The notes beneath the pieces are model-generated. The model saw only the letters and a list, made by a program, of their open reading frames with translations. It searched no databases and was not told the origin of the DNA. A DNA stretch of 50,603 nucleotides from JAVZLH01 sp038883475. GTDB lineage: Archaea; Thermoproteota; Bathyarchaeia; Bathyarchaeales; Bathycorpusculaceae. Made by a program: the position numbers and the translations under genes. This document shows, piece after piece, positions 41,983 through 50,290 of this stretch. The stretch lies in assembly GCA_038883475.1 (NCBI GenBank), contig JAVZMA010000010.1, forward strand, positions 1 to 50,603, read 5' to 3'. Position 1 is the stretch's first letter; each line of letters begins with the position of its first letter.

Positions 41983-42216
41983 TTATTCTATTGGAATTGT
42001 TTCCCAGGCGCCTCCTCGCCTTCTTGGAAACCTGATCCTTATTTGGCCTTCCCTAAATTCTACCTTGATGTCCTCTTTTTTAACATCCTTTGGAATCCTT
42101 AAAGTCATGATTACCTCGTCAGCCGTCTTATCCACATCCAACAAGCCAAACTCCCACCACTCAGGATGCCAAAAACCAAAGCCAAAAGGTCCAAACCTAT
42201 AATAATGATGGGGCAA
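41983..42216 (-). CDS. Hsp20/alpha-crystallin-like small protein
   Basis: A 77-residue protein. The N-terminus is very rich in His, Tyr, Phe and Trp (PHHYYRFGPFGFGFWHPEWW), like small heat-shock proteins, followed by VIMTLRIPKDVKKEDIKVEFREGQIRIRFPRR. That is the core of the alpha-crystallin/CS beta sandwich (I-P-x-D-V-x-x-E-D-I-x-V). It is much shorter than a full Hsp20, so it may be a minimal or CS-domain-type protein. Chaperone activity is plausible but not shown. Confidence 0.7.
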   Translation of the reverse strand: MPHHYYRFGPFGFGFWHPEWWEFGLLDVDKTADEVIMTLRIPKDVKKEDIKVEFREGQIRIRFPRRRGGAWETIPIE

Positions 42217-42317
42217 GCCATCATCACCTCAAAAGAACAAAAAATAATGAAGAATAAAAACTTCCTGCTCAAAAATTGGAGCATTTAAAAGTGAAAATTA
42301 GTAACGAAAGATCGCCT

Positions 42318-42716
42318 TTACTGTTTAAGTTTCATGTTAAGCGTTGGCGCCAATATGGCTGTGGCAAAATGCTCTAATCTAATTCTCTCTAACGGGTCCG
42401 CTATCTCTTTAAATTTAAACTTGCATCGATCAACATAATTGGAAATTTGCTCTTCGCTTGCAAAGCCATAATTCTGCATCAGAGCCTTCCTAAACTGGCT
42501 TCCCCTAATATTCCCTCTCTTATGATCTCCCAACAAACGTCTACGAAGGTTTTTAGTTCTTCCAACATAAATTATTTCATCCCGTTCATTAAAAATCACG
42601 TAAACTCCGGGCTCATTGGGAACCTCGCTTGAAACAACGTTTCTAAAATTAAAGCTTCTGCCACCTAAAAGCTCCTTAACCTTTCCAACATACTCTAACG
42701 CAATACCCTCAATCAA
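42318..42716 (-). CDS. GIY-YIG nuclease-domain protein
   Basis: A 132-residue protein whose core is PGVYVIFNERDEIIYVGRTKNLRRRL: GVY and IIYVG carry the GIY-YIG residues, R-T-x-N-L-R-x-R-L has the catalytic Arg, and LERIRLEHFATAILAPTLN supplies the conserved Glu. A stand-alone domain of this length matches UPF0213/SLX1-like or archaeal GIY-YIG endonucleases. It is likely a DNA-branch or mismatch nuclease; the target is unknown. Confidence 0.88.
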   Translation of the reverse strand: MIEGIALEYVGKVKELLGGRSFNFRNVVSSEVPNEPGVYVIFNERDEIIYVGRTKNLRRRLLGDHKRGNIRGSQFRKALMQNYGFASEEQISNYVDRCKFKFKEIADPLERIRLEHFATAILAPTLNMKLKQ

Positions 42717-42839
42717 CTTACCAGCTCCAAAGTAAAAAATGAAGGTTACGATAAAAGAATATCATTAACCATGGACTTTTATGTTAATGCTTTTTCTCCA
42801 TATTATACGATTGTCATGTATGAAAAACTAAGGCTTTTA

Positions 42840-43073
42840 TCAGCGCTTCAACAGCGATATAAAAGCTACCGCTATGAATGCCAAGCCGGCCAAGAAAAGG
42901 CTGCCAGTAATAAGCCAGACCACGACAGCGATTATGGCGGCGGGAAGGATGAAGAGCAGAATTTTGACAACTAAAATAACGATGACAATTCCTATAATGA
43001 GCAGCAACAAAAGCAATGCCAACTCATATATAGAAGGAAGCTGAAACGGTAATTCAAACAAGTAATTCACCAA
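42840..43073 (-). CDS. Small membrane protein, unknown
   Basis: A 77-residue protein with two or three hydrophobic stretches (~15-38, 38-55, 56-73), composed of Leu, Ile, Val and Ala with few charges. The C-terminus is ISLLKR. No family is recognised. It sits between the GIY-YIG gene and PolB2 in the same direction, separated by 134 bp, with no sign of coupling to either. Confidence 0.6.
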   Translation of the reverse strand: MVNYLFELPFQLPSIYELALLLLLLIIGIVIVILVVKILLFILPAAIIAVVVWLITGSLFLAGLAFIAVAFISLLKR

Positions 43074-43207
43074 TCCATTTCCTCGATTTATCTGTTTAAG
43101 TATTTAACAAGACTTTGCTTATAGCTTATTCCAAAGAAACTGATGCTTTACCGAATCAATTAAGCGACGAGTTTGAGTGCCCATAAACAGCATCTTCAAA
43201 AATGTAA

Positions 43208-45505
43208 TCAACTTAACACCAGCTGCTTTTCATGACGTAACGATAAGTCCCGTATAGTTGCCGAGTTGTATCCTAAAACTCCTAAGAGTGTTTCTCCAGC
43301 TTCAAACAGAAGCATCAGATACTTTTGTGCGTCGTATTTTAGTTTTGAACCGATTAATGGAAATGCCTTAACCCGGTTGTAGGGGCTTTTGTTGTCTTCG
43401 TCTACAATTATATATTGTATTGTTTGGCCCGGATATACGTCGAAGCCTGCGGCCATGAGTTGTTTCGCGGCTATGGCTTGGAATACTTCATGGGTGTATT
43501 CTTGTGGATGTTTCGACAATCTTTTTGTTATCAGCATATCTTCAGCCGTAACTTTTCCCTCTAAAATTTTCCCTGCATACTTTGTGATGACTTTTAGGCT
43601 TTCCGGGATTCTTTTAAGAAACTCTTCAAAGTTTTTAGCCGTGCTTAGGGATTCTATCATTTCAAGCTGGGCTTGTTTTATTATGCGTGGAGTGTCTGAT
43701 CTTCTGGCTTCAATTCCCCTCATTTTTATCCGGCCGTCCTCAAAGACGCCATAGTATCTGTTTAACACTGGTGTTTCCGGGTGAATCTTTGACGGCAGGA
43801 AGACTATCCAACGGTATTTGCCCTCAACATTTAATGGAACATTCACCATCCTCTCTGCTTCGCGGCAAAAGTCTACAACTTCCCTTGGATCTACTCCAGG
43901 CTTTTTAATCCACAACGAATCAACTATTCCGTGGACAACTTCGAAGCCGTGTTCCTCAGCCAATCTCGCGGTTTTCAAAAGCGCATCTCGTGCGAAGGCA
44001 CAGACAGCTATGTGGGCGTCTACCTTGCCAAAGCGAGCGTTCCTATAGCCCAAATACCCGAAGCACGTGACAAGAATCCATTTTAATGCAGACTGCCTCA
44101 TGTCAAAAATTTTTCCAAGATTGTGATCAGAAGTTTCTTTGACCATGCGTTTGTATTCTAATCGTTTCCGCAAGAGGAGGTCCAGTGTTTTCGGCACGAT
44201 CCCCCTCCTTTTTTCGCATATGTGGTAGCCAAGCTCAGGAACCCTCAACCTGGAGTCAGGGCAGCATTTGCACAGCACAGTTTCGGCGGATATGTTTCGC
44301 GTAAGCATGAGCATTGGAAACATGGATGTAAAGTCTACTTCCACTACATCGGTGTGAAAGCCCAGCTTTGGTTCGAAGATGAAGCCTCCCCTATCGGCAA
44401 CCAGCAGCTCCCATCCTGTTTTGAAGGATTCCGGCTCCCTCTTCTTCCAGGGTATTAGGATTTCATCCTTCCAAGCCGTGTAAAGCTGGAGAGACGTCAT
44501 TATGCTGCCTATGGACGCCCTAGCTGCCCTATGAAGCGGAACACGACATGTCCTTGAAACCTCTATTAGACCTTCAAGTCCGCTGGCGGAGTAGATGAAA
44601 GTGTTGTTGACGTCTATGTGAATTCGGCCGTAAAGCCTTCTTAGAGGGGCTTTGTAATAAACGCGGCCATATGAGAAGTAGCTTCTACCCCTCACCTTTT
44701 TCGCTTTGAGGGGTATTTCCTCTCTACTTAAAATGAACTCGTTTAGAACACCGTTCACAAAAGCCCTGTAGGCCATGTATGGGAATACGAAGGAATCCCC
44801 TCCCTCAGTGTAGATTATATCGGGGTCTATCAGTCGAACTGTTTCAACCGTTTTTAGGATTATGTCAGCTTCGTCTCCGTCTAAATTTAATGACTGGCCG
44901 TTAAACTGTAGGGTAACATTTCTAATCTTGTCTTGAAAACTAACAACGGGAGACTCTTTCTTAACGTTCATTCTAAGCCACATGGAGCGTAAAGGCGGCA
45001 GTTCATACTGGCAACTTTCAACGGAATCTAATAGCTCATAGCCGATTTGCTCGCCCTTCTCGTAGGCCAAAACTTTAGCTAATGGGAAAATGTCCCTTTC
45101 GTAGAGGTATGCTTGGGCTATCGGGACGTCAACATTATAAAGTTGGTATTTTACGTATCCGCCCAAACGGAGAAGTTTCCTTGCAAAATGTGGTGTCCGA
45201 CCATAATCAGTCATGTCGATCTCTAAAACCGTCTTTTTAGAGGCTTCCATGAAGTCTGCATATTTTTCCACAAAGCGAAAGTCGGCCACGGATCCGCTGC
45301 CAATTATTTTTCTTGTTATCTCTTTCAAGGCTGCGTGGTCGCCAGCAACGTAGATCCTATGCACATATTTGTCGACCAGCTTGACGCGTTCCCCGTTTTC
45401 GCTTATGATCCATACAGTTATCTGATTCGGCCCTGAGGGGTAGACGTCTAGAATCCAGCCTTTAACCGCTTTAAGCCTTCTGAAGCTGTTTTTCCAGTCG
45501 TTCAA
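43208..45505 (-). CDS. polB2: PolB2-type family B DNA polymerase with degenerate exonuclease and altered motif C
   Basis: A 765-residue polymerase, shorter than replicative PolB. Motif A DFTSMFPML (391-399) keeps the Asp; motif B RQSALKWILVTCFGY (470-484) is intact. Motif C is HGIVDSLW (526-532): the usual D-T-D-S is I-V-D-S, so the second Asp, the essential one, is kept as D529. Exo I DxE reads DMT (97-99), and Exo II has FV at 239-240 in place of F-D; proofreading should be lost. The palm has a Cys cluster (412, 414, 415, 430). This is the PolB2 group noted as often inactivated or specialised. Its start lies inside the last codons of the helical gene, so it is expressed with the RadA-like cassette. 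Confidence 0.88.
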   Translation of the reverse strand: MNDWKNSFRRLKAVKGWILDVYPSGPNQITVWIISENGERVKLVDKYVHRIYVAGDHAALKEITRKIIGSGSVADFRFVEKYADFMEASKKTVLEIDMTDYGRTPHFARKLLRLGGYVKYQLYNVDVPIAQAYLYERDIFPLAKVLAYEKGEQIGYELLDSVESCQYELPPLRSMWLRMNVKKESPVVSFQDKIRNVTLQFNGQSLNLDGDEADIILKTVETVRLIDPDIIYTEGGDSFVFPYMAYRAFVNGVLNEFILSREEIPLKAKKVRGRSYFSYGRVYYKAPLRRLYGRIHIDVNNTFIYSASGLEGLIEVSRTCRVPLHRAARASIGSIMTSLQLYTAWKDEILIPWKKREPESFKTGWELLVADRGGFIFEPKLGFHTDVVEVDFTSMFPMLMLTRNISAETVLCKCCPDSRLRVPELGYHICEKRRGIVPKTLDLLLRKRLEYKRMVKETSDHNLGKIFDMRQSALKWILVTCFGYLGYRNARFGKVDAHIAVCAFARDALLKTARLAEEHGFEVVHGIVDSLWIKKPGVDPREVVDFCREAERMVNVPLNVEGKYRWIVFLPSKIHPETPVLNRYYGVFEDGRIKMRGIEARRSDTPRIIKQAQLEMIESLSTAKNFEEFLKRIPESLKVITKYAGKILEGKVTAEDMLITKRLSKHPQEYTHEVFQAIAAKQLMAAGFDVYPGQTIQYIIVDEDNKSPYNRVKAFPLIGSKLKYDAQKYLMLLFEAGETLLGVLGYNSATIRDLSLRHEKQLVLS

Positions 45506-45740
45506 GGTCTTCCTTAATCTCCATAATTTCCCTCTGCAAGCTTAACAGAATACACATGAACATGGCTTCTGAAAGAACTGGTCGTGCCGCCATTCCGCCT
45601 GCGGAAGCGTAGGCCCGACAAGCATTTATCATCTTGTCGAAGGCTTCAAGGTCTTTGCCCCTCAAAGCTTTTCTAAAGCCCTCCCAGTTTGCGATCTCGG
45701 CCTCTATAGCGTGACGGTAAGATGGAACGGTTCTTCCCAA
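45471..45740 (-). CDS. Small helical protein of the PolB2 cassette
   Basis: An 89-residue, almost entirely helical protein: HAIEAEIANWEGFRKALRG, then EAFDKMINACRAYASAG, then AMFMCILLSLQREIMEIKE, ending DLERLEKQLQKA. The last helix overlaps the polymerase start by 35 bases. It resembles the conserved small helical partner reported next to archaeal PolB2. Bacterial damage-tolerance cassettes have analogous small proteins. Function unknown; a polymerase tether or processivity contact would fit. Confidence 0.7.
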   Translation of the reverse strand: MGRTVPSYRHAIEAEIANWEGFRKALRGKDLEAFDKMINACRAYASAGGMAARPVLSEAMFMCILLSLQREIMEIKEDLERLEKQLQKA

Positions 45741-45742
45741 AA

Positions 45743-46447
45743 CTACACCTCCAAAAACTTCGTTAAAAGCAGGTTTTCTGTGGGGATTTCAAGCTCGAAA
45801 GGCTTGATTTTCGGGTGATCCTGCAAGGCGAAGCGCAAAATCTTATTTTTCCTGTCAAACTTGATTATGATGCTGGTTTGGCTGAACAAGGCTGCATCAA
45901 AAAACACTCCGCGCCTGGAACTTCTGTCGGGATGGTATGTTGCCAAAATTATTTTTTGCCTTTTCTTAGATGTTTCGGCCAGTTTATGGCAGACTTTCAG
46001 AAAAAGGTCATGGGCCTCGGTTTTCGGTATGTCTCTATCCATAAAGAGCGAGGCTATGTCCGAAACTAGGACGAGAGCAACGTTATGGCCGTCGAGGAAC
46101 TTTTCTAACTTTTCAAGGATTAGGGCGGAAAGCTGGTAGGCTGTGAAGGCTCTGGAAACGTGGATCCTCTCTAAAACAGCCTTTGGGTTAAGCCCTAAAA
46201 TTCTTGAATAGTCGGCTATAATGTAGGGGTTGAAGCAGTTCCCTCCATCAATAAAAGCGACGTCTTGGCCTAAGCCTCCTCGTTCATGGGCTGAAATGCA
46301 GCGAACACAGAGAATAAAGCCTAATAATTGCGCGTCGTTGCCGTGTATAGCGGCGAAATCGCCGGGCTGAAATCCCGGAAAAACGTCATCGATAGTTGGA
46401 ATGCCTATTTTGAGACTCTGCAAGCCTTCAGCCCTTAAAACACACAA
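45743..46447 (-). CDS. RadA/RecA-like ATPase homologue without a P-loop
   Basis: A 234-residue protein on the RadA fold: GIPTIDDVFPGFQPGDFAAIHGN, where a Walker A would read G-x4-GK[ST] but here reads IHGNDAQLLGF, so ATP binding is lost. Walker B-like VALVLVSDIASLF keeps a terminal Asp. The L2-like and C-terminal portions follow (LAETSKKRQKIILATYH, SIIIKFDRKNKILRF). Proteins of this type accompany PolB2 in archaea and parallel the bacterial ImuA, a RecA-like adaptor of mutagenic polymerases. A scaffold role is thus inferred. Confidence 0.75.
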   Translation of the reverse strand: MCVLRAEGLQSLKIGIPTIDDVFPGFQPGDFAAIHGNDAQLLGFILCVRCISAHERGGLGQDVAFIDGGNCFNPYIIADYSRILGLNPKAVLERIHVSRAFTAYQLSALILEKLEKFLDGHNVALVLVSDIASLFMDRDIPKTEAHDLFLKVCHKLAETSKKRQKIILATYHPDRSSRRGVFFDAALFSQTSIIIKFDRKNKILRFALQDHPKIKPFELEIPTENLLLTKFLEV

Positions 46448-46449
46448 TT

Positions 46450-46659
46450 TTAAGATCCACCAGATGCAGGTGACTTTACCCTTAACGGTGTTAGGATTTT
46501 AATCTTTTCTCCTTCCTTCCTACGCTTAAAGAAACTACATTTCAACGGTGTTCCAGGGTTATCGATATAACGCCTCCACCCTGGACGAGTGCACTCCCAT
46601 TTCCCCATAACCGTATTAAACTGTAAATAAGCACATCCTAGACATACAGCGAATTTCAT
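46450..46659 (-). CDS. Small Cys-rich protein, first gene of the PolB2 cassette
   Basis: A 69-residue protein with four Cys: MKFAVCLGCAYLQF, then KWECTRPGWRRYI, then PLKCSFFKRRK. CxxC-x(~14)-C-x(~17)-C may hold zinc or an Fe-S centre. The basic stretch RRKEGEKIKI suggests DNA contact. It begins about three bases from the predicted transcript start, so it may be leaderless. The stop is 2 bp from the next start. Confidence 0.6.
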   Translation of the reverse strand: MKFAVCLGCAYLQFNTVMGKWECTRPGWRRYIDNPGTPLKCSFFKRRKEGEKIKILTPLRVKSPASGGS

Positions 46660-46684
46660 GGTGAGATTGAACGTGCACCGGAAG

Positions 46685-46714
46685 TTTTATAAGTTTACTC
46701 GTTTACTAGTAAAC
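46685..46714. promoter_or_regulatory. Shared divergent promoter and palindromic operator
   Basis: TTTTATAA (46685-46692) reads as a TATA element on both strands. In the minus direction it sits about 25 bp before the PolB2 cassette start at 46659, and in the plus direction 33-40 bp before the RHH ATG at 46725. Beside it lie three half-sites: GTTTACT 46693-46699, GTTTACT 46701-46707 and AGTAAAC 46708-46714. The last two make a perfect 14-bp palindrome, GTTTACTAGTAAAC. The layout fits an RHH repressor acting on both promoters. Confidence 0.6.
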
Positions 46715-46724
46715 ATGTTAACAA

Positions 46725-47138
46725 ATGTCACATGTAACTGCCGTTAGGGGCCTGGACAAAGAATTATACCAAAGAATATATACGTTAGCAAAACAGAGCG
46801 GAAAAAGAGTATCTGACCTCATAAATGAAGCCCTGAAAAATTACCTACACAGCCAGGACGACCCGGTCAACCCTAATCAGCAAAATCCCGTAATAGAGAA
46901 TGCAGGTGCATTAACCCTTACAAAAAGCGTTATCCTCAACCTCCACCAGGAGCTACAGAAAGAGTTCATAATCCGAAACGATGGAAAACTACTAATAGAC
47001 CAAGACGTGACAAAGGAAACCCTACAACACATCAAATCCATCGTAAATACAAGCTCCGGAGTGGTAAAAGCTCCAAAACACATCTACCACCTAATCATTT
47101 TAAAGTCTAAGAATTACGGCTCTCTAGAAATGTATTAA
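46725..47138 (+). CDS. RHH regulator divergent from the PolB2 cassette
   Basis: A 137-residue protein. The N-terminus VTAVRGLDKELYQRIYTLAKQSGKRVSDLINEALKNYL is an RHH domain (strand, helix, G-K-R-V-S-D-L-I-N-E-A-L second helix). The C-terminal ~85 residues are a mixed alpha/beta effector-like domain (ILNLHQELQKEFIIRNDGKLLIDQ and following) that might sense a signal. It sits next to a palindrome in the shared promoter and is likely its own regulator; control of the PolB2 operon is inferred. Confidence 0.75.
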   Translation: MSHVTAVRGLDKELYQRIYTLAKQSGKRVSDLINEALKNYLHSQDDPVNPNQQNPVIENAGALTLTKSVILNLHQELQKEFIIRNDGKLLIDQDVTKETLQHIKSIVNTSSGVVKAPKHIYHLIILKSKNYGSLEMY

Positions 47139-47187
47139 AAATAACTGAAAGGGAAACATTAAACGTTTCAACATGAACTTATAAAAT

Positions 47188-47964
47188 GTGGTTGAGGGAC
47201 CTACAGCCAAAGCCTACGCCATCAAAATTAGCAATGGATTTCGCAATGAAATTGTTAGGGACATTTATATAAAATCGAGAAAAGTTTTCGTTCCGGAAAA
47301 GGGGATAGTTGGAAAGAAATTCCGTGGATCCGACTCCATCGGCAAAAACATTCTACTATTCTTCGATAACAAAATTATCATCAGGATTCACCTAATGATG
47401 TTTGGAGCCATCCATATCTACAACATTAATGACCCATTGCTTAAACCAAAAGAAAGGGTAAGGCTCATAGTTACAGGCGACCAAAAGAAGATTGTAGTTT
47501 ACAACGCGCCCATCGTGGAGTTGGATGAGGAAAGCAAAATTCTCGGAAGATTAAAGATGGAACTAGGCCCTGATCCACTGAGCAATGAATGGGACAGAAC
47601 GAAAGCTTTTGAAAACATTGTTAAATTTCCAGAAGAAAAAATCGGCGCGGTAATGCTAAACCAGTCAGTTATAGCTGGCATCGGCAACATTTTAAGGAAT
47701 GAAATCCTTTTTAGAGCTGGTGTTAACCCGGAGAGAAAGATTAAGGACCTTTCCACCGATGAAATAGAAAGAATTGTTGATTTTGCCAAAAAATTAAGCG
47801 ACGAGTTCCTAGAGCGCAAACTACACGGCAAACAAATTAAGGACTTACTTTTTGTCTACAACATGTTCAGCGGGTTCTGCAAGGTTTGCGCGCATCCCAT
47901 CAAGTTTTATATGCAGAAACCAATAAATAGGAAGACGTTTGTCTGCGAAAACTGCCAAAAATAA
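47188..47964 (+). CDS. Nei/Fpg-like DNA glycosylase with N-terminal Val
   Basis: Base-excision glycosylase/AP lyase of the H2TH family, 258 aa. GTG 47188 then GTT GAG GGA CCT gives MVEGPT. After Met removal the N-terminal residue is Val, where Fpg and Nei have Pro (MPEGP); human NEIL3 also starts MVEGP. Glu3 is kept. A Lys in GKNILLFF, a void-type IHLMMFG strand and the H2TH helix NQSVIAGIGNILRNEILFRAGVNP follow, and the C-terminal zinc finger is CKVCAHPIKFYMQK ... CENC. A second amine would permit activity. It follows the RHH gene by 49 bp in the same direction. Confidence 0.9.
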   Translation: MVEGPTAKAYAIKISNGFRNEIVRDIYIKSRKVFVPEKGIVGKKFRGSDSIGKNILLFFDNKIIIRIHLMMFGAIHIYNINDPLLKPKERVRLIVTGDQKKIVVYNAPIVELDEESKILGRLKMELGPDPLSNEWDRTKAFENIVKFPEEKIGAVMLNQSVIAGIGNILRNEILFRAGVNPERKIKDLSTDEIERIVDFAKKLSDEFLERKLHGKQIKDLLFVYNMFSGFCKVCAHPIKFYMQKPINRKTFVCENCQK

Positions 47965-48021
47965 TCACATAGCAATTGCAATCCTAATTTGCTAAGCTCT
48001 CCAGGCGAAGTTACGACCTCT

Positions 48022-48207
48022 TCAATCGTTTCTAGTTCTTAATTCTTTCAACAATTGCAGTTTCTCAGCGTAGTTTACAAGAGCCAAGCGTAGAGCCTCA
48101 CTTTCACTGGTTCCAAGAACTTCACATAATTTTTCAAGTATTTGCTTTTGCCTTTGTGTTAGGTATACCTTTATTTTCACGTTTCTAACCAATTTTTGTT
48201 CTTTCAT
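48022..48207 (-). CDS. RHH protein, short
   Basis: A 61-residue protein. ATG 48207 (MKEQKLVRNVKIKVYL) is preferred; ATG 48222 would add five residues. The strand NVKIKVYLTQ leads to helix RQKQILEKLCEVLG, then S-E-S-E-A-L-R-L-A-L-V-N-Y. This is an RHH/CopG pattern. It is divergent from the ParB-like gene with 95 bp between, so autoregulation of that locus is possible. Confidence 0.7.
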   Translation of the reverse strand: MKEQKLVRNVKIKVYLTQRQKQILEKLCEVLGTSESEALRLALVNYAEKLQLLKELRTRND

Positions 48208-48302
48208 GCGTGAGGCCCCCAAATTAGGCCCAATATGGTCCCGCTCACCTTTTAGATTCTATTTGCAGATTTTTCCTTAAAAAAGCTCGCTTCGTTTTCA
48301 GG

Positions 48303-49436
48303 GTGAATGATTTGGAGCATGTCAAAGAAAGTTCGAGGGTCGAGGATTTGGAGATTGAAAGGCTTACGCTTACCCCTTTGACCGTGAGGGTGAACGTTGG
48401 CGATCTTGAAACGCTTGCTGAATCCTTCAAGCTTAGCGGTGTTCTGGAGCCTCTGCTGGTGCGCCCCTCAAAGTCTGAACCTGGCAAGTTTGAGGTTGTC
48501 TGCGGAATGCGCAGGTTTTTGGCTGCCCAAAGGGTTGGTTTGAGGGCTGTTCCATGCATAGTGAAAGACATGGATGACCGCGAAGCCATGGAAGCCACGC
48601 TTACCGAAAACCTTCAGCGGGAAAATTTGACGGACTTTGAGGTTGGCAGATGGTTTAAGCTTTTAATGGAGAAGTTTCCAGGCGAATATCCATCACAGCA
48701 AGCGTTAGCGAACAAGTTTAAAGTTACACAGCGAATGGTTTCGTATCTCGTAAGCCACTACGAATTTATTGAACAAATTAAGGGTCGGCTTCCGCCAAAC
48801 ATTAGAACTCGAGTTCTAATGTTGCCTGAAGCTATGATTCGCGAGGTTAAACGTGCCCCCGAACAAATTCAAGATAAGCTTGTCCATGCTATCGTAAGGA
48901 CCTTTGAAAAGTTTGAGCGGGGCGAACATCCGTATCCGCCAAGTGTCCGGGATATAGCCGCGATGGTGGACAGCTACGTTCAGAGCTGGAAACGGAGAGC
49001 TGAACCCCCTGCGGAAAAGTTGGAAGGCGAGAAGTGCGCCGAAACGCCTGAAAAGCCACCAGAACCTGAGGCTGCGGAGTCAAAAGTTCCTGTTAAGCCC
49101 GAACCCGTTAAACCCCAAAAGGAGATGGCTTCAGCCCCCATGACTCTTCCGCCGCCGGTTCCGCCCCTGTCCGAGCGCGAAGTGGAGGCTGCCTTGGAGG
49201 AAACGATCATAAAGCGGAGAGAGGCGAGGCTTAAGCGGGAGGAGGAGGCTGTCGTAGCCCTCTACAAGTATTATCCGGAAAGCTTCATAAAGGATCTGGA
49301 AAGCTTCTGCGGCGCTGGAACACCTATCGAGAGCATCCAGAAGCTCGCATACTACACTGTCGAGGTGGCATGGGATAGGTTAAGCGACGCGGAAAAGCTG
49401 GACATTATACGTGAGGCAAGGAGTTGGATGGATTAA
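48303..49436 (+). CDS. ParB/Spo0J-like protein with long C-terminal region
   Basis: A 377-residue protein with GTG start. The ParB N-terminal fold is clear: IERLTLTPLTVRVNVGDLETLAESF, VLEPLLVRP, then VVCGMRRFLAAQRVG (GERR/GxRR box, Arg kept), and ATLTENLQRENLT. The HTH domain follows (SQQALANKFKVTQRMVSYLVSHYEF). After ~residue 225 a Pro/Glu-rich linker with PVKPEPVKPQKE leads to a helical C-terminus (VALYKYYPESFIKDLESF). The next gene overlaps by 13 bp. This could be a plasmid partition or DNA-modification-type ParB; adjacent genes favour an element. Confidence 0.85.
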   Translation: MNDLEHVKESSRVEDLEIERLTLTPLTVRVNVGDLETLAESFKLSGVLEPLLVRPSKSEPGKFEVVCGMRRFLAAQRVGLRAVPCIVKDMDDREAMEATLTENLQRENLTDFEVGRWFKLLMEKFPGEYPSQQALANKFKVTQRMVSYLVSHYEFIEQIKGRLPPNIRTRVLMLPEAMIREVKRAPEQIQDKLVHAIVRTFEKFERGEHPYPPSVRDIAAMVDSYVQSWKRRAEPPAEKLEGEKCAETPEKPPEPEAAESKVPVKPEPVKPQKEMASAPMTLPPPVPPLSEREVEAALEETIIKRREARLKREEEAVVALYKYYPESFIKDLESFCGAGTPIESIQKLAYYTVEVAWDRLSDAEKLDIIREARSWMD

Positions 49437-50290
49437 ACCGGCTCCGTCCAACGCTTAAGCTGTTCCTAAAAGTTTTGTTCAGGTTGAAGTATCTCGAAGG
49501 TTTCGGCGAGCAGGAGATCTTAGACATACTTGGCCTTCCACCCTTTATCATGGAAAGGTTTTCAAGGAAGCTTGACGAATATCTCAGGTCCAAGCTTGGC
49601 GAGGTGTCGCCGGAAACCCTGAAAAGCGTTTGTCCCGAGTGTCTCGAGGCGCGCGTTTTCTTCGACCATGAATCCGGCGAGAACGTGTGCGTAAACTGCG
49701 GGCTCGTCATAGATGTGGAAGGCTACGACTTCAGCCTTTCTTTTGACACAACTTATGCCTTGACCAGTGAGCTTGCCTACGGCAAAAGCTTAGGCGGAAC
49801 CCTAGGCTATCAGGGCATCGTAAGAGTTCTAGCCAAAAGCCCATCCACCACCGAGCTAGCTAAGGCGGGAAACGCCCACTTAGGCACGAGGGCGAGGATA
49901 GCCCGGCTTATAACGGAGGTCGTCGAGCCCCCGTTCCTCCGCCTCGCCTTGAGAAAGGCTAGGGACCTCGCGTATAGGTACGGGCTTGAGGGCGACTACG
50001 TCTTTAACAATTTCGTCGGCGTCCTCGTAAAGCGAGCATACTACTTCAGCCACACCATAGCCGGAGGCCACCCGTTCGCTCAGAAGCTGCCTGAAACGTG
50101 CTTTTGGATGGCGTTGAGGCGGTTCGGCAAGGAAAACCTCGTCTGCCGATTCCTTCAGGAAAACAAGGTTAACCACGGGCTCGCCGTGGCCATGGAAGAA
50201 CTGCAATCCTTCCTCGAGGACGTAAGGCGTAGAGGAAGATTGCGAGCGAAGGTGTTGCAAGCACATCCCATGCTGGCGGCGGTGCCGTGA
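49424..50290 (+). CDS. TFB-like protein with N-terminal zinc ribbon
   Basis: A 288-residue protein starting at TTG 49424, inside the parB end. Residues ~66-95 are CPECLEARVFFDHESGENVCVNCG, a TFIIB-type zinc ribbon with CxxC...CxxC. The preceding part is helical (LKLFLKVLFRLKYLEGFGEQEILDILGLP). After the ribbon come LGTRARIARLITEVVEPPFL and a helical tail that may be a degenerate cyclin-like repeat. It is not a full TFB, because the second cyclin fold is unclear. Archaeal plasmids and viruses often carry TFB paralogs that redirect transcription, so the role is inferred. Confidence 0.65.
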   Translation: MDGLNRLRPTLKLFLKVLFRLKYLEGFGEQEILDILGLPPFIMERFSRKLDEYLRSKLGEVSPETLKSVCPECLEARVFFDHESGENVCVNCGLVIDVEGYDFSLSFDTTYALTSELAYGKSLGGTLGYQGIVRVLAKSPSTTELAKAGNAHLGTRARIARLITEVVEPPFLRLALRKARDLAYRYGLEGDYVFNNFVGVLVKRAYYFSHTIAGGHPFAQKLPETCFWMALRRFGKENLVCRFLQENKVNHGLAVAMEELQSFLEDVRRRGRLRAKVLQAHPMLAAVP

